This document shows, in pieces, positions 17,901 through 26,351 of a stretch of DNA of 64,000 nt. The notes under the pieces were generated by a model. The model was not told where the DNA came from, ran no database searches, and was given only the letters and a program-made list of their open reading frames with translations. Position numbers and translations under genes: made by a program. This DNA is from Streptomyces sp. RerS4 (lineage in GTDB: Bacteria > Actinomycetota > Actinomycetes > Streptomycetales > Streptomycetaceae). The stretch spans positions 4,450,501 to 4,514,500 of the forward strand of contig NZ_CP097322.1 of NCBI RefSeq assembly GCF_023515955.1. The letters run 5' to 3'. Every line of letters begins with the position of its first letter. The first letter of the stretch is position 1.

Positions 17901-18608
17901 TGAACGCCCGAACCCAGAGGCCAACGGCATCCGCAGCCCCAGCGGCGGGGGCGCGGCGAGCGCGTCCGTCACCGGCCGCGAGTACCGGCCCGAGAACATC
18001 GCCCCGAGGACGAAGTCCACGCCCAGCGCCACCACTTCCGCCTGGTGCTCCCGTAGCCCGTGGCCGTCCGAATGCACCTCGAAACGGCACGTGGAACGAT
18101 TCGCCTTCTTCGCCCGCTCCGCCAACCGGAAGGAGCATTCCGGGTCGCTGCGTGCGTCGTTGGTGCCGTGGACGATCAACACCTGCCGACCGGCGAGCTG
18201 TTTCACCGGTTCAGGGGAGCCGTCCTGCGCCTCCTCCACCAGGCAAGGAGCCATCGCCAGCACGGAGTTGACCGCCGAGTGGCCCGCCGCCAGCAGCGCC
18301 GCCCGGCCGCCGGCCCCGTAGCCGGCCAGGCACACCGGCACGTCCCCGTACCGGCGCACCACCTCCTGCGCGCCCCAGTGCGCCGCCTCCTCCCGGGGGC
18401 CGGGGCCGTGCAGGACGCTGTGCGCGACCAGCCCCTGAGCCCCGCCCGCCCGCACCAGTGCCCGCGCGAGCGGACGCACCGGACCGGGGGAGAACCGGGA
18501 CGCTCCGGGGAGCAGGAGCACCACACCACTGACCGTCGAGACCGAGCCGTTCGCGCCGGCCGCCCGCCCCAGGCGGGCCCCGCGCGCCGGCGGCGCATGC
18601 TGTGCCAT
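17889..18608 (-). CDS. Alpha/beta-hydrolase-fold protein with altered nucleophile elbow
   Basis: 239 residues. The fold is visible from VVLLLPGASRF, ARALVRAGG, the elbow VCLAGYGAGGRAALLAAGHS, VLIVHGTNDARSD (acid turn) and FEVHSDGHGLREHQAEV (histidine turn). The nucleophile position of the G-x-S-x-G elbow is glycine (G-Y-G-A-G), so the Ser/Cys nucleophile is absent while the Asp and His turns remain. The protein is therefore likely a non-classical or inactive hydrolase, perhaps a binding protein. Its start region is Pro/Arg/Ala rich and the true start could be later (GTG codons follow). It is divergent from adenosine deaminase. Confidence 0.75.
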   Translation of the reverse strand: MAQHAPPARGARLGRAAGANGSVSTVSGVVLLLPGASRFSPGPVRPLARALVRAGGAQGLVAHSVLHGPGPREEAAHWGAQEVVRRYGDVPVCLAGYGAGGRAALLAAGHSAVNSVLAMAPCLVEEAQDGSPEPVKQLAGRQVLIVHGTNDARSDPECSFRLAERAKKANRSTCRFEVHSDGHGLREHQAEVVALGVDFVLGAMFSGRYSRPVTDALAAPPPLGLRMPLASGFGRSLRG

Positions 18609-18693
18609 GGCCGAACAGTCTCAGACGCGGAGGTGTACACCACCCGTCCTTACGGTCTCTGTTACATATCGACCGCCGCCGGCGGCGCGTGCT

Positions 18694-18705
18694 CTACGCG
18701 CGTAG
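18694..18705. promoter_or_regulatory. Putative nucleoside-regulon operator (add)
   Basis: Perfect palindrome CTACGCGCGTAG. A TAGAGT hexamer at 18710-18715 is a plausible -10 whose transcript would begin at or next to the ATG at 18722, making the mRNA leaderless. The operator would then occupy the spacer between -35 and -10. Confidence 0.7.
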
Positions 18706-18721
18706 GAGCTAGAGTGCGCAG

Positions 18722-19870
18722 ATGACGAGCGAGACCCCCAACCTGCCCAGCCCGGATCAGATCCGCCGCTCCCCGAAGGTGCTGCTGCACGATCACCTCG
18801 ACGGTGGACTGCGCCCCGGGACCATCATCGAGCTGGCCCGCGAGGTCGGCTACGACAAGCTGCCCGAGACCGACGCCGACAAGCTGGGCGTCTGGTTCCG
18901 CGACGCCGCCGACTCCGGCTCCCTCCCGCGCTACCTGGAGACGTTCGCGCACACCTGCGCCGTCATGCAGACCAAGGAGGCGCTCTTCCGGGTCGCCGCC
19001 GAGTGCGCCGAGGACCTCGCCGAGGACGGCGTCGTCTACGCCGAGATCCGCTACGCCCCCGAGCAGCACCTCGAAGCCGGCCTGACCCTCGAAGAGGTCG
19101 TCGAGGCCGTCAACGACGGCTTCCGCGAGGGCGAGCGCCGCGCGCGGGCCAACGGTCACCGCATCCGCATCGGCGCCCTGCTGACCGCGATGCGCCACGC
19201 CGCCCGCGCGCTGGAGATCGCCGAGCTGGCCAACCGGTACCGCGACAACGGCGTGGTCGGCTTCGACATCGCCGGCGCCGAGGCCGGGTTCCCTCCCACC
19301 CGCCACCTCGACGCGTTCGAGTACCTCAAGCGCGAGAACAACCACTTCACGATCCACGCGGGCGAGGCCTTCGGCCTGCCGTCGATCTGGCAGGCCCTGC
19401 AGTGGTGCGGCGCCGACCGGCTCGGCCACGGCGTGAAGATCATCGACGACATCGAGGTCGCCGCCGACGGTTCGGTGAAGCTGGGCCGCCTGGCCTCCTA
19501 CGTCCGGGACAAGCGCATCCCCCTGGAGATGTGCCCCACCTCGAACCTCCAGACCGCCGCCGCCGCCTCGTACGCCGAGCACCCGATCGGCCTGCTGCGC
19601 AAGCTGCACTTCCGGCTGACGGTCAACACCGACAACCGTCTGATGAGCGGCACCAGCATGAGCCGCGAGTTCGAGCACCTGGTGGAGACCTTCGGCTACA
19701 CGCTCGACGACATGCAGTGGTTCACCGTCAATGCGATGAAGTCCGCGTTCATTCCTTTCGATGAACGACTGGCCATGATCAACGACGTGATCAAGCCCGG
19801 CTACGCGGAGCTGAAGTCCGAGTGGCTGTTCCGTCAGACCGCTTCGACCAGCGGTTCCGTCTCGGCCTAG
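18722..19870 (+). CDS. add: Adenosine deaminase
   Basis: 382 residues, full length. Zinc and catalytic motifs: [13 protein letters not shown] with His23 and His25, [10 protein letters not shown] (catalytic Glu region and ligand His), RLGHGVKI and [12 protein letters not shown] (ligand Asp). It hydrolyses adenosine and deoxyadenosine to inosine nucleosides, which purine nucleoside phosphorylase (34171-34977) then cleaves. No Shine-Dalgarno lies at normal distance; with the -10-like TAGAGT directly upstream, leaderless translation from ATG is likely. The gene is monocistronic, followed by a hairpin. Confidence 0.97.
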   Translation: MTSETPNLPSPDQIRRSPKVLLHDHLDGGLRPGTIIELAREVGYDKLPETDADKLGVWFRDAADSGSLPRYLETFAHTCAVMQTKEALFRVAAECAEDLAEDGVVYAEIRYAPEQHLEAGLTLEEVVEAVNDGFREGERRARANGHRIRIGALLTAMRHAARALEIAELANRYRDNGVVGFDIAGAEAGFPPTRHLDAFEYLKRENNHFTIHAGEAFGLPSIWQALQWCGADRLGHGVKIIDDIEVAADGSVKLGRLASYVRDKRIPLEMCPTSNLQTAAAASYAEHPIGLLRKLHFRLTVNTDNRLMSGTSMSREFEHLVETFGYTLDDMQWFTVNAMKSAFIPFDERLAMINDVIKPGYAELKSEWLFRQTASTSGSVSA

Positions 19871-19889
19871 GCCACGACATGACGAACGG

Positions 19890-19924
19890 AAAGCGCCCGG
19901 GAGGAGCAATGCCCCGGGTGCTTT
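19890..19924 (+). terminator. Terminator of add
   Basis: AAAGCGCCCGGG pairs with CCCGGGTGCTTT (12 bp, one mismatch) around an 11-nt loop, 20 nt after the add stop, followed by T-rich CTCGTATTTG. Confidence 0.78.
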
Positions 19925-20011
19925 CTCGTATTTGATGATGTTTGCGGGCGAGGGTTTGAAGTGACTAGTTTGCGGAGCCGCTCAATTCCCCGTCGCAAGG
20001 ACGAAACCTTC

Positions 20012-20272
20012 ATGAAGAAGACAGCTGCCAAGATCGTCGGCGCCGCCGCCCTCGGTGCCGCCTTTGCCGCGGTCGCCGCCGGCACCGCCTCCGCCGCAGT
20101 CCCGGCCGTCGGTCTCACCGACACGCTCGGCACCGCCACGGGCGCGCTCCAGGGCATCACCAGCGAACAGCAGGTGGGCGAAGACGGTGCCCAGCAGTCG
20201 AGCGACCCCACCTCCCAGGTCACCGGTGTGCTGACCCCGCTCACCAACGGCCTGAACGGCCTCGGCGGCTGA
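20012..20272 (+). CDS. Small secreted protein of unknown function
   Basis: 86 residues from ATG at 20012, preceded by AAGGACG. A clear signal peptide (MKKTAAKIVGAAALGAAFAA then TASAA) leaves a mature part of about 55 residues rich in Gly, Thr, Ser and Gln (TDTLGTATGALQGITSEQQV), ending NGLNGLGG. No cysteine is present, so it is not a chaplin or a disulphide peptide. The ending V-T-G-V-L-T-P-L is reminiscent of the secreted protein at 26352-26711, which contains V-T-G-V-L-T-Q. Function unknown; a wall-associated or extracellular role is likely from the signal peptide alone. Confidence 0.75.
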   Translation: MKKTAAKIVGAAALGAAFAAVAAGTASAAVPAVGLTDTLGTATGALQGITSEQQVGEDGAQQSSDPTSQVTGVLTPLTNGLNGLGG

Positions 20273-20398
20273 TCCTGCCGCGATCCGCACGCGCGTACGG
20301 CGAGCGCGCGCACCTTCGACGGGGTGTGTGCGCCGCCGTGCGGTGTGTCACGATCACCCCCAACCGGCCGCCGACACACGGGGTATGAGGTTTCGGTC

Positions 20399-21160
20399 AT
20401 GCGCATGAAGGCACGAGCGGCGAGGGTCGCGTTGGTCCCCGTCCTGCTGTTCGCGGCCGTGGGTTGCGGCGGTACGGACGACCCCGCCGCCGACAAGGCG
20501 CCCGCCTCCCCGACGCCCGCCCGCACCGGCGCGCCCGGCGCCCAGGCAGGATCCCCCACCCCCCGCCCCGCGCCCACCGGCCTGGAGCGCGCCGCGCTGG
20601 AACAGGGCGACCTCGCCGGCTACCAGATCTCCGCGCAGGGCAAGAACCCGAACGCCCCCGACGGCCAGCCGCAGGCCGACAAGAAGAGCTGCCAGCCGCT
20701 CGCCGACATCATGGGCGACAAGCCCGACCCGGCCGCGCACAAGACCGTCAACCGGGGCATCGGCTCCCAGAAGCAGGTCGGGCTCGCCGTCTCCGCCTCC
20801 GTCAGCTCCTACGACGAGAGCGACGCCAAGCGGGTCCTGTCCCGGCTGCGCGAAGCCGTCTCGGCCTGCGCCTCGGGCTTCTCCGCCACCGTCGAGAAGC
20901 AGAGCGGCAGCTACAAGGACGTGAAGGCGGCCCCGTACAAGACCGCCGGTGACGAGAGCGTCAGCTGGACCACGACCGTGGCCGCGCAGGGCGTCTCCGC
21001 GCACGTGCACCTCGTCGTCGTGCGCGAGGGCGACACCGTCGTGCGGCTGATGGCCCTCAACGTGGCCGCCGCCGACCAGCAGGCGCACGTCCCGCAGGAA
21101 GTGGCCGACAAGCAGCTGGAGAAGGTCCAAAAGGTCGAGAAGGCCGAGAAGACCGACTGA
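20399..21160 (+). CDS. Putative lipoprotein
   Basis: 253 residues. Signal peptide MRMKARAARVALVPVLLF ends in the lipobox A-A-V-G-C, followed by a Pro/Ala/Thr-rich linker of about 40 residues and a globular domain (LEQGDLAGYQISAQG, KKSCQPLADIMGD, YKTAGDESVSWTT). The domain resembles sensor-like extracellular lipoprotein domains of actinobacteria, with two cysteines (Cys near 98 and 158) that could form a disulphide. The C-terminus is a charged Lys/Glu/Val tail. It is not part of an obvious operon; function unknown. Confidence 0.78.
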   Translation: MRMKARAARVALVPVLLFAAVGCGGTDDPAADKAPASPTPARTGAPGAQAGSPTPRPAPTGLERAALEQGDLAGYQISAQGKNPNAPDGQPQADKKSCQPLADIMGDKPDPAAHKTVNRGIGSQKQVGLAVSASVSSYDESDAKRVLSRLREAVSACASGFSATVEKQSGSYKDVKAAPYKTAGDESVSWTTTVAAQGVSAHVHLVVVREGDTVVRLMALNVAAADQQAHVPQEVADKQLEKVQKVEKAEKTD

Positions 21161-21199
21161 GGTCCGCTCGATCCTCCGGTGGTTCCTACCGGGCGCTCG

Positions 21200-21412
21200 T
21201 CACCAGGCGGTCCGCGCCGAGCCGGCGGAACCCTTCTCGTTGGGCAGCAGCAGCCACAGCGCCAGGTAGATCAGGAACTGCGGACCGGGCAGCAGGCACG
21301 AGGCCACGAAGATGATCCGCATCGTCCGCGTCTTGATGCCGAAACGACGCGCGAGACCGGCGCATACGCCACCGATCATCCGTCCGTCACGGGGGCGGGT
21401 GATCGCGCTCAT
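21200..21412 (-). CDS. PspC-domain membrane protein
   Basis: 70 residues from ATG at 21412 with AAGGAGGG upstream. The PspC fold is obvious: RDGRMIGGVCAGLARRFGI, then TMRIIFVASCLLPGPQFLIY and LALWLLLPNE. One hydrophobic helix anchors it. PspC proteins take part in envelope stress sensing in other bacteria, but the Streptomyces short forms are uncharacterised. It lies between the lipoprotein (convergent) and the VanZ-like gene on the same strand, 53 nt from the latter. Confidence 0.88.
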   Translation of the reverse strand: MSAITRPRDGRMIGGVCAGLARRFGIKTRTMRIIFVASCLLPGPQFLIYLALWLLLPNEKGSAGSARTAW

Positions 21413-21465
21413 GAGGCCCTCCTTCACAGGGGATCCGCGCCGGGCGACATGCCCCGCGCGATGCC

Positions 21466-22032
21466 TCAATACTCGCGCGGTACCGCCGACAGGACCTCGG
21501 TCCAGGGGCCGAGGCCGACCCTGGAAATTCTCGGGGTGGGCCCCTGAGAGCGCCGCAGCCTGGCCCTGAGGGCCGGTACGACGGCCAGGTGCGCGAGCAG
21601 CGCCCCGGCGGTGTTCAGCAGCAGCGAGTCGACGTCGACCACCCGCCCCGGGACCGCCGTCTGGAGCATCTCGATGCCCAGCGAGATCAGGACGGTCGCG
21701 GAGAGGGTCCGGGCCAGCGAGGCCCACGTGCCGGTCGGCGTCGAGGCGAGCCGCCCGCCCGCCAGCGGCAGCAGCACCCCCAGCGGGGCCAGCAACGCCA
21801 CCCCCTCGCCGATCCGCCGGGCCGCCTCCAGCGGCCCGTAGGCCAGGTCGGCGCGGATCCCCTCCAGGAACGTCAGGTTCGAGGCCGCCGCCCAGGGGAC
21901 GTCCAGCGGTCTCAGGGTGAGCCATGCGACGAGGACCAGATGCGCGGCCAGCAGAGCCCCGCCCAGGATCCGCAGGCGGAGGGGGAGCTGTGTGGCGGTG
22001 GCGGCGCTGCCGCTGCCCTCATGACGGTGCAC
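21466..22032 (-). CDS. VanZ-like membrane protein
   Basis: 188 residues from GTG at 22032. Four or five hydrophobic segments with VanZ landmarks: LVAWLTLRPLD, NLTFLEGIRADL, ALLAPLGVLLPLAGG, ISLGIEMLQTAVPGRVVDVD and LNTAGALLAHLAV. The I-E-x-L-Q-x-x-x-x-R-x-x-D-x-D-L-x-x-N-x-x-G pattern is the VanZ signature. VanZ gives low teicoplanin resistance in enterococci, but the family is broad, and in a non-resistance context the role is unknown. The C-terminal tail after residue 160 is cytoplasmic and basic. Confidence 0.85.
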   Translation of the reverse strand: MHRHEGSGSAATATQLPLRLRILGGALLAAHLVLVAWLTLRPLDVPWAAASNLTFLEGIRADLAYGPLEAARRIGEGVALLAPLGVLLPLAGGRLASTPTGTWASLARTLSATVLISLGIEMLQTAVPGRVVDVDSLLLNTAGALLAHLAVVPALRARLRRSQGPTPRISRVGLGPWTEVLSAVPREY

Positions 22033-22105
22033 ACCAGGCAGGACGCACCCCCCGGTGGCGGCGGTTCCGCTCGACCCGACCTCAGGGGTGTCCGTCCGAA
22101 GCCAC

Positions 22106-22738
22106 TTAGACCGTGGCCCACAACACGATGAGGGCCACCGCGCCGATGACGGCCGGCGCGATGATCTCGTAGGCCCACCGCACCGTGACGGAGCCCTGCG
22201 CGCCCGGTCGCCCGGCCCCGCGCTCGGCGAGTTCGCGCAGCTCGTCGACGACCTTGTCGGCCCCCGCCCGCAGCGGTTCGTCGGGTACCTGAGCGGGGTT
22301 GGGGGCGGCGCCCCCCTGCCCGCCGGGCCGCGCGTCGCGCCGGCCGGCGGCGCGCGTCGCCTTCTTGCGCTCGCGCAGCGACACCGGAACCGACCACAGC
22401 TGGTACTTCGACCCCTCCGCCAGCACCTCCGCCGAGTACCCGGCGCGCACCACGTCCACGGCCGCCCACGGCAGTTCGATCACCCGGAAGGGATTGCGCA
22501 CCCGCATCCGGTCGTCGTTGGCGAAGACGGCCGGTCGCAGGGTGAACGCCACCGTCAGGGGCACGGCGCAGAAGGCGATGGCCAGTGCGGTCCACCGCGT
22601 GGTCCCCTCGCCGCGCACGACGGCGTCCCCGCACAGCCAGGCGATGAGCGCGAGCAGCAGCACCCCGGTGACGACGGCCATGGGGGAGCGGTAGACGCGG
22701 TCGTCGTAGACCGGCTCGTCGGAGGAGGGCGTAGTCAT
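22106..22738 (-). CDS. PH-domain-containing membrane protein
   Basis: 210 residues from ATG at 22738. Two N-terminal hydrophobic helices (VVTGVLLLALIAWLCGDAVV and WTALAIAFCAVPLTVAFTLR) lead into a bacterial PH-like domain (FANDDRMRVRNPFRVIELPW, then SKYQLWSVPVSLRERKKATR), and a third helix lies at the end (PAVIGAVALIVLWATV). Such proteins are common in actinobacteria and uncharacterised. The gene is divergent from deoC with about 115 bp between starts. Confidence 0.85.
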   Translation of the reverse strand: MTTPSSDEPVYDDRVYRSPMAVVTGVLLLALIAWLCGDAVVRGEGTTRWTALAIAFCAVPLTVAFTLRPAVFANDDRMRVRNPFRVIELPWAAVDVVRAGYSAEVLAEGSKYQLWSVPVSLRERKKATRAAGRRDARPGGQGGAAPNPAQVPDEPLRAGADKVVDELRELAERGAGRPGAQGSVTVRWAYEIIAPAVIGAVALIVLWATV

Positions 22739-22832
22739 GGCGCCGATTCTGCCGTACGCCCCCGCGGCCGGCCCCGGCCGCACCGATGATGGATGTCACG
22801 CCCATATGTGCGCCGAGGGGGGTGACAGGTCG

Positions 22833-22844
22833 CTACGCGCGTAG
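22833..22844. promoter_or_regulatory. Putative nucleoside-regulon operator (deoC)
   Basis: Perfect palindrome CTACGCGCGTAG. TATGCT at 22846-22851 right next to it looks like the -10 box, with transcription expected to begin around the GTG/GTG/ATG start cluster at 22855-22864. A bound regulator would cover the core promoter. Confidence 0.72.
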
Positions 22845-22863
22845 ATATGCTCATGTGGTGACC

Positions 22864-23826
22864 ATGCCCACCACCCTCACCGCATTCGCTGACGTGACGA
22901 CGTCCGACAGTGCGCTGCGCCGCTTCCTGCACGGGCTGCCCGGCGTCGACGCAGTCGGACTGGAGGCCCGCGCGGCCTCCCTCGGCACCCGTTCGATCAA
23001 GACGACGGCCAAGGCGTACGCCATCGACCTGGCCATCTCGATGATCGACCTGACGACGCTGGAAGGCGCGGACACCCCGGGCAAGGTCCGGGCACTCGCC
23101 GCCAAGGCCGTCCACCCCGACCCCATCGACCGTACGACGCCCATGACCGCCGCGGTCTGCGTCTACCCCGACATGGTGGCCACCGCCAAGGCCGCGCTGA
23201 ACGGCGCCGACGTCAAGGTCGCCTCCGTCGCCACCGCCTTCCCGGCCGGCCGCGCGGCCCTGCCCGTCAAGCTCGCCGACACCCGTGACGCCGTCGCCGC
23301 CGGCGCCGACGAGATCGACATGGTCATCGACCGTGGCGCCTTCCTCGCGGGCCGCTACCTGGAGACGTACGAGCTGATCAAGGCCGTCAAGGAAGCCTGC
23401 GTCCGCCCCGACGGCAGCGCTGCCCGCCTCAAGGTCATCTTCGAGACCGGCGAGCTGTCGACCTACGACAACATCCGCCGCGCCTCCTGGATCGGCATGC
23501 TCGCGGGCGCCGACTTCATCAAGACCTCCACCGGCAAGGTCGGCGTCAACGCCACCCCCGCCAACACGCTGCTGATGCTCGAAGCCGTCCGCGACTTCAA
23601 GGCGCAGACTGGAATCCAGATCGGCGTGAAGCCGGCCGGCGGGATCCGCACCACCAAGGACGCCATCAAGTTCCTGGTCCTGGTCAACGAGACCGCGGGC
23701 GAGGACTGGCTGACCAACGAGTGGTTCCGCTTCGGCGCCTCCAGCCTGCTGAACGACCTGCTCATGCAGCGCCAGAAGCTGAGCACCGGCCGGTACTCCG
23801 GTCCCGACTACGTGACGGTGGACTGA
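22864..23826 (+). CDS. deoC: Deoxyribose-phosphate aldolase
   Basis: 320 residues from ATG 22864; in-frame GTG codons at 22855 and 22858 are alternatives and may mark a leaderless start. The enzyme splits 2-deoxyribose-5-phosphate into glyceraldehyde-3-phosphate and acetaldehyde. The Schiff-base lysine is K220 in GADFIKTSTGKVG; other family stretches are VCVYPDMVATAK, EIDMVIDRGAF, LKVIFETGELS and IGVKPAGGIRT. It is the catabolic end point for deoxynucleosides handled by deoA and purine nucleoside phosphorylase. The next gene, 6 nt downstream, encodes an aldehyde dehydrogenase that can remove the acetaldehyde. Confidence 0.97.
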   Translation: MPTTLTAFADVTTSDSALRRFLHGLPGVDAVGLEARAASLGTRSIKTTAKAYAIDLAISMIDLTTLEGADTPGKVRALAAKAVHPDPIDRTTPMTAAVCVYPDMVATAKAALNGADVKVASVATAFPAGRAALPVKLADTRDAVAAGADEIDMVIDRGAFLAGRYLETYELIKAVKEACVRPDGSAARLKVIFETGELSTYDNIRRASWIGMLAGADFIKTSTGKVGVNATPANTLLMLEAVRDFKAQTGIQIGVKPAGGIRTTKDAIKFLVLVNETAGEDWLTNEWFRFGASSLLNDLLMQRQKLSTGRYSGPDYVTVD

Positions 23827-23832
23827 GACCCC

Positions 23833-25284
23833 ATGAACATGGACATGCAGACATCTGTATTCGAGTACGCACCGGCCCCCGAGTCGCGGTCCGTCGTCGA
23901 CATCGCCCCCTCCTACGGGCTGTTCATCGACGGCGAGTTCGTCGACGCCGCCGACGGCAAGGTCTTCAAGACCGTCTCCCCGTCGTCCGAGGAGGTCCTC
24001 TCCGAGGTCGCCCAGGCCGGCGCCGCCGACGTCGACCGCGCCGTCAAGGCCGCCCGCAAGGCCTTCGAGAAGTGGTCCGCGCTGCCCGGCTCCGAGCGCG
24101 CCAAGTACCTCTTCCGCATCGCCCGGATCATCCAGGAGCGCAGCCGCGAGCTGGCCGTCCTGGAGACCCTGGACAACGGCAAGCCGATCAAGGAGACGCG
24201 CGACGCGGACCTCCCGCTGGTCGCCGCGCACTTCTTCTACTACGCGGGCTGGGCCGACAAGCTCGACCACGCCGGCTACGGGCCGAACCCGCGCCCCCTC
24301 GGCGTGGCCGGCCAGGTCATCCCGTGGAACTTCCCGCTGCTGATGCTGGCGTGGAAGATCGCCCCGGCGCTCGCCGCCGGCAACACCGTCGTCCTCAAGC
24401 CCGCCGAGACCACGCCGCTGTCCGCGCTGTTCTTCGCGGACATCTGCCGCCAGGCCGGCCTGCCCCGGGGCGTCGTCAACATCCTCACCGGCTACGGCGA
24501 CGCGGGCGCGGCCCTCGTCGAGCACCCGGACGTCAACAAGGTCGCCTTCACCGGCTCCACCGCGGTCGGCAAGGCCATCGCCCGCCAGATCGCCGGCACC
24601 GACAAGAAGGTCACCCTGGAGCTGGGCGGCAAGGGCGCCAACATCGTCTTCGACGACGCCCCCATCGACCAGGCCGTCGAGGGCATCGTCACCGGCATCT
24701 TCTTCAACCAGGGCCAGGTCTGCTGCGCGGGCTCGCGCCTGCTGGTCCAGGAGTCGATCCACGACGAGCTGCTCGACTCCCTCAAGCGCCGCCTGTCCAC
24801 GCTGCGCCTGGGCGACCCGCTCGACAAGAACACCGACATCGGCGCGATCAACTCCGCCGAGCAGCTCGCCCGGATCACGGCGCTCGCCGAGACGGGCGAG
24901 GCCGAGGGCGCCGAGCGCTGGTCCCCGGCGTGCGAGCTGCCGTCCTCCGGCTACTGGTTCGCCCCGACGCTCTTCACGAACGTCACCCAGGCGCACACCG
25001 TCGCCCGCGACGAGATCTTCGGCCCGGTCCTGTCCGTGCTGACGTTCCGCACCCCGGACGAGGCCGTCGCCAAGGCCAACAACAGCCAGTACGGCCTGTC
25101 CGCCGGCATCTGGACGGAGAAGGGCTCGCGCATCCTCGCGGTCGCGGGCAAGCTCCGCGCGGGTGTGGTGTGGGCCAACACGTTCAACAAGTTCGACCCG
25201 ACCTCGCCCTTCGGCGGCTACAAGGAGTCGGGCTTCGGCCGCGAGGGCGGCCGTCACGGTCTGGAGGCCTACCTCGATGTCTGA
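23833..25284 (+). CDS. Aldehyde dehydrogenase (complete)
   Basis: 483 residues. NAD-binding motifs GQVIPWNFPLLMLAWKIAPA and KPAETTPLSA, the FTGSTAVGKAIA turn, catalytic base Glu263 in TLELGGKGAN, and the nucleophile in FFNQGQVCCAGSRLLV (Cys298, with Cys297 beside it) are all present. Location directly after deoC suggests oxidation of the acetaldehyde formed by the aldolase to acetate. An ATG at 23833 follows deoC by 6 nt, so the two are cotranscribed. Its stop overlaps the start of a half-length paralogue by 8 nt. Confidence 0.94.
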   Translation: MNMDMQTSVFEYAPAPESRSVVDIAPSYGLFIDGEFVDAADGKVFKTVSPSSEEVLSEVAQAGAADVDRAVKAARKAFEKWSALPGSERAKYLFRIARIIQERSRELAVLETLDNGKPIKETRDADLPLVAAHFFYYAGWADKLDHAGYGPNPRPLGVAGQVIPWNFPLLMLAWKIAPALAAGNTVVLKPAETTPLSALFFADICRQAGLPRGVVNILTGYGDAGAALVEHPDVNKVAFTGSTAVGKAIARQIAGTDKKVTLELGGKGANIVFDDAPIDQAVEGIVTGIFFNQGQVCCAGSRLLVQESIHDELLDSLKRRLSTLRLGDPLDKNTDIGAINSAEQLARITALAETGEAEGAERWSPACELPSSGYWFAPTLFTNVTQAHTVARDEIFGPVLSVLTFRTPDEAVAKANNSQYGLSAGIWTEKGSRILAVAGKLRAGVVWANTFNKFDPTSPFGGYKESGFGREGGRHGLEAYLDV

Positions 25285-26173
25285 GCGCACTGATCGTCTG
25301 GGCGTCTTCAAGACCTACAAGCTGTACGTGGGCGGGAAGTTCCCGCGATCCGAGAGCGGCCGGGTGTACGAGGTGACGGACTCCAAGGGCAACTGGCTGG
25401 CCAACGCCCCGCTGTCCTCCCGCAAGGACGCGCGTGACGCGGTCGTCGCGGCCCGCAAGGCCTTCGGCGGCTGGTCGGGCGCGACGGCGTACAACCGCGG
25501 CCAGATCCTCTACCGCATCGCCGAGATGCTGGAGGGCCGCCGCGAGCAGTTCGTCCGCGAGGTCGGCGAGGCCGAGGGGCTGTCCAAGGCCAAGGCCGCG
25601 GCGGTCGTGGACGCGGCGATCGACCGCTGGGTCTGGTACGCGGGCTGGACCGACAAGATCGCCCAGATCGTCGGCGGCGCCAACCCGGTCGCCGGCCCGT
25701 TCTTCAACCTCTCCACCCCGGAGCCGACCGGTGTGGTCACGGTGGTGGCCCCGCAGGACTCGTCGTTCCTGGGCCTGATCTCGGTGATCGCCCCGGTGAT
25801 CGCCACGGGCAACACGGTCGTGGTCATCGCCTCGGAGAAGTCCCCGCTGCCCGCCCTGTCCCTGGGTGAGGTGCTGGCCACCTCCGACCTGCCCGGCGGC
25901 GTGGTCAACATCCTCTCCGGCAAGGCCTCGGAGATGGGCCCGCACCTGGCGTCCCACCAGGACGTCAACGCGATCGACCTGGCGGGCGCGGATGTGGCTC
26001 TCGCCAAGGAACTGGAGATCGCGGCGGCGGACAACCTGAAGCGCGTCCTGCGTCCACAGCCTGTGGACGACTGGAGCGCCGACCCGGGCACGTCCCGCAT
26101 GACCGCCTTCCTGGAGACGAAGACGGTCTGGCACCCGACGGGCTCCATCGGCGCGGGCGGCTCGTCCTACTAA
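25277..26173 (+). CDS. Half-length aldehyde dehydrogenase paralogue lacking the catalytic cysteine
   Basis: 298 residues. It aligns with the N-terminal NAD-binding half of its neighbour (KLYVGGKFPRSESGRVYEV, FGGWSGATAYNRGQILYRIA, GVVTVVAPQDSSFLGLISVI, LPGGVVNILSGKASEMGPHL). After IDLAGADVALAKELEIAAAD it departs, so neither the catalytic Glu nor the Cys domain exists. The reading frame is clean, the start is coupled to the full-length gene by an 8-nt overlap, and the C-terminus has its own sequence ending GSIGAGGSSY. This argues for a retained gene, perhaps a partner subunit, rather than decay. To my recollection the deoC/ALDH/half-ALDH order also occurs in other Streptomyces. Confidence 0.85.
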   Translation: MSERTDRLGVFKTYKLYVGGKFPRSESGRVYEVTDSKGNWLANAPLSSRKDARDAVVAARKAFGGWSGATAYNRGQILYRIAEMLEGRREQFVREVGEAEGLSKAKAAAVVDAAIDRWVWYAGWTDKIAQIVGGANPVAGPFFNLSTPEPTGVVTVVAPQDSSFLGLISVIAPVIATGNTVVVIASEKSPLPALSLGEVLATSDLPGGVVNILSGKASEMGPHLASHQDVNAIDLAGADVALAKELEIAAADNLKRVLRPQPVDDWSADPGTSRMTAFLETKTVWHPTGSIGAGGSSY

Positions 26174-26191
26174 AGGGCTCGGTTCGCCTCC

Positions 26192-26290
26192 GGGGCGCCC
26201 ATGTCGGCTCCAGGAGGGCGTACGTCCTCGAAATCCGCTCGTTCCTCGCGGATTCCTCCGGGCGCTCGCCCTCCTTCGCCGACGCGCCCC
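26192..26290 (-). repeat. Structured intergenic element, copy 1 (four-stem covarying hairpin)
   Basis: Read on the minus strand it folds into one long hairpin: GGGGCGC, GTCGGC, GGAGGGCG and AATCCGC on the 5' side pair in order with GCGGATT, CGCCCTCC, GCCGAC and GCGCCCC on the 3' side, around a 9-nt loop GAGGAACGA. A second element at 44994-45093 has the same plan with different stem sequences and compensating changes. It lies between the half-ALDH stop and its terminator. It could be a structured RNA or a hairpin mobile element; I do not recognise a named family. Confidence 0.75.
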
Positions 26291-26311
26291 TTCGGCTCAC
26301 TCGCCCGCCGG

Positions 26312-26340
26312 CCCCGGCAGCGACCCCCGCGCTGCCGGGG
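26312..26340. terminator. Bidirectional terminator
   Basis: CCCCGGCAGCG and CGCTGCCGGGG form a perfect 11-bp stem with a 7-nt loop, followed by TCTTCGT. It lies between the convergent deoC operon and the secreted protein gene. Confidence 0.8.
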
Positions 26341-26351
26341 TCTTCGTGTGC

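Noticed and set aside
20281-20310. CACGCGCGTACG near 20290 as another nucleoside operator
   Set aside because: It lacks the CTA/TAG ends and is in front of an unrelated lipoprotein; treated as chance GC-rich similarity.
22735-25311. 858-codon antisense frame over deoC and the aldehyde dehydrogenase
   Set aside because: Shadow of high-GC coding sequence on the other strand, without motifs.
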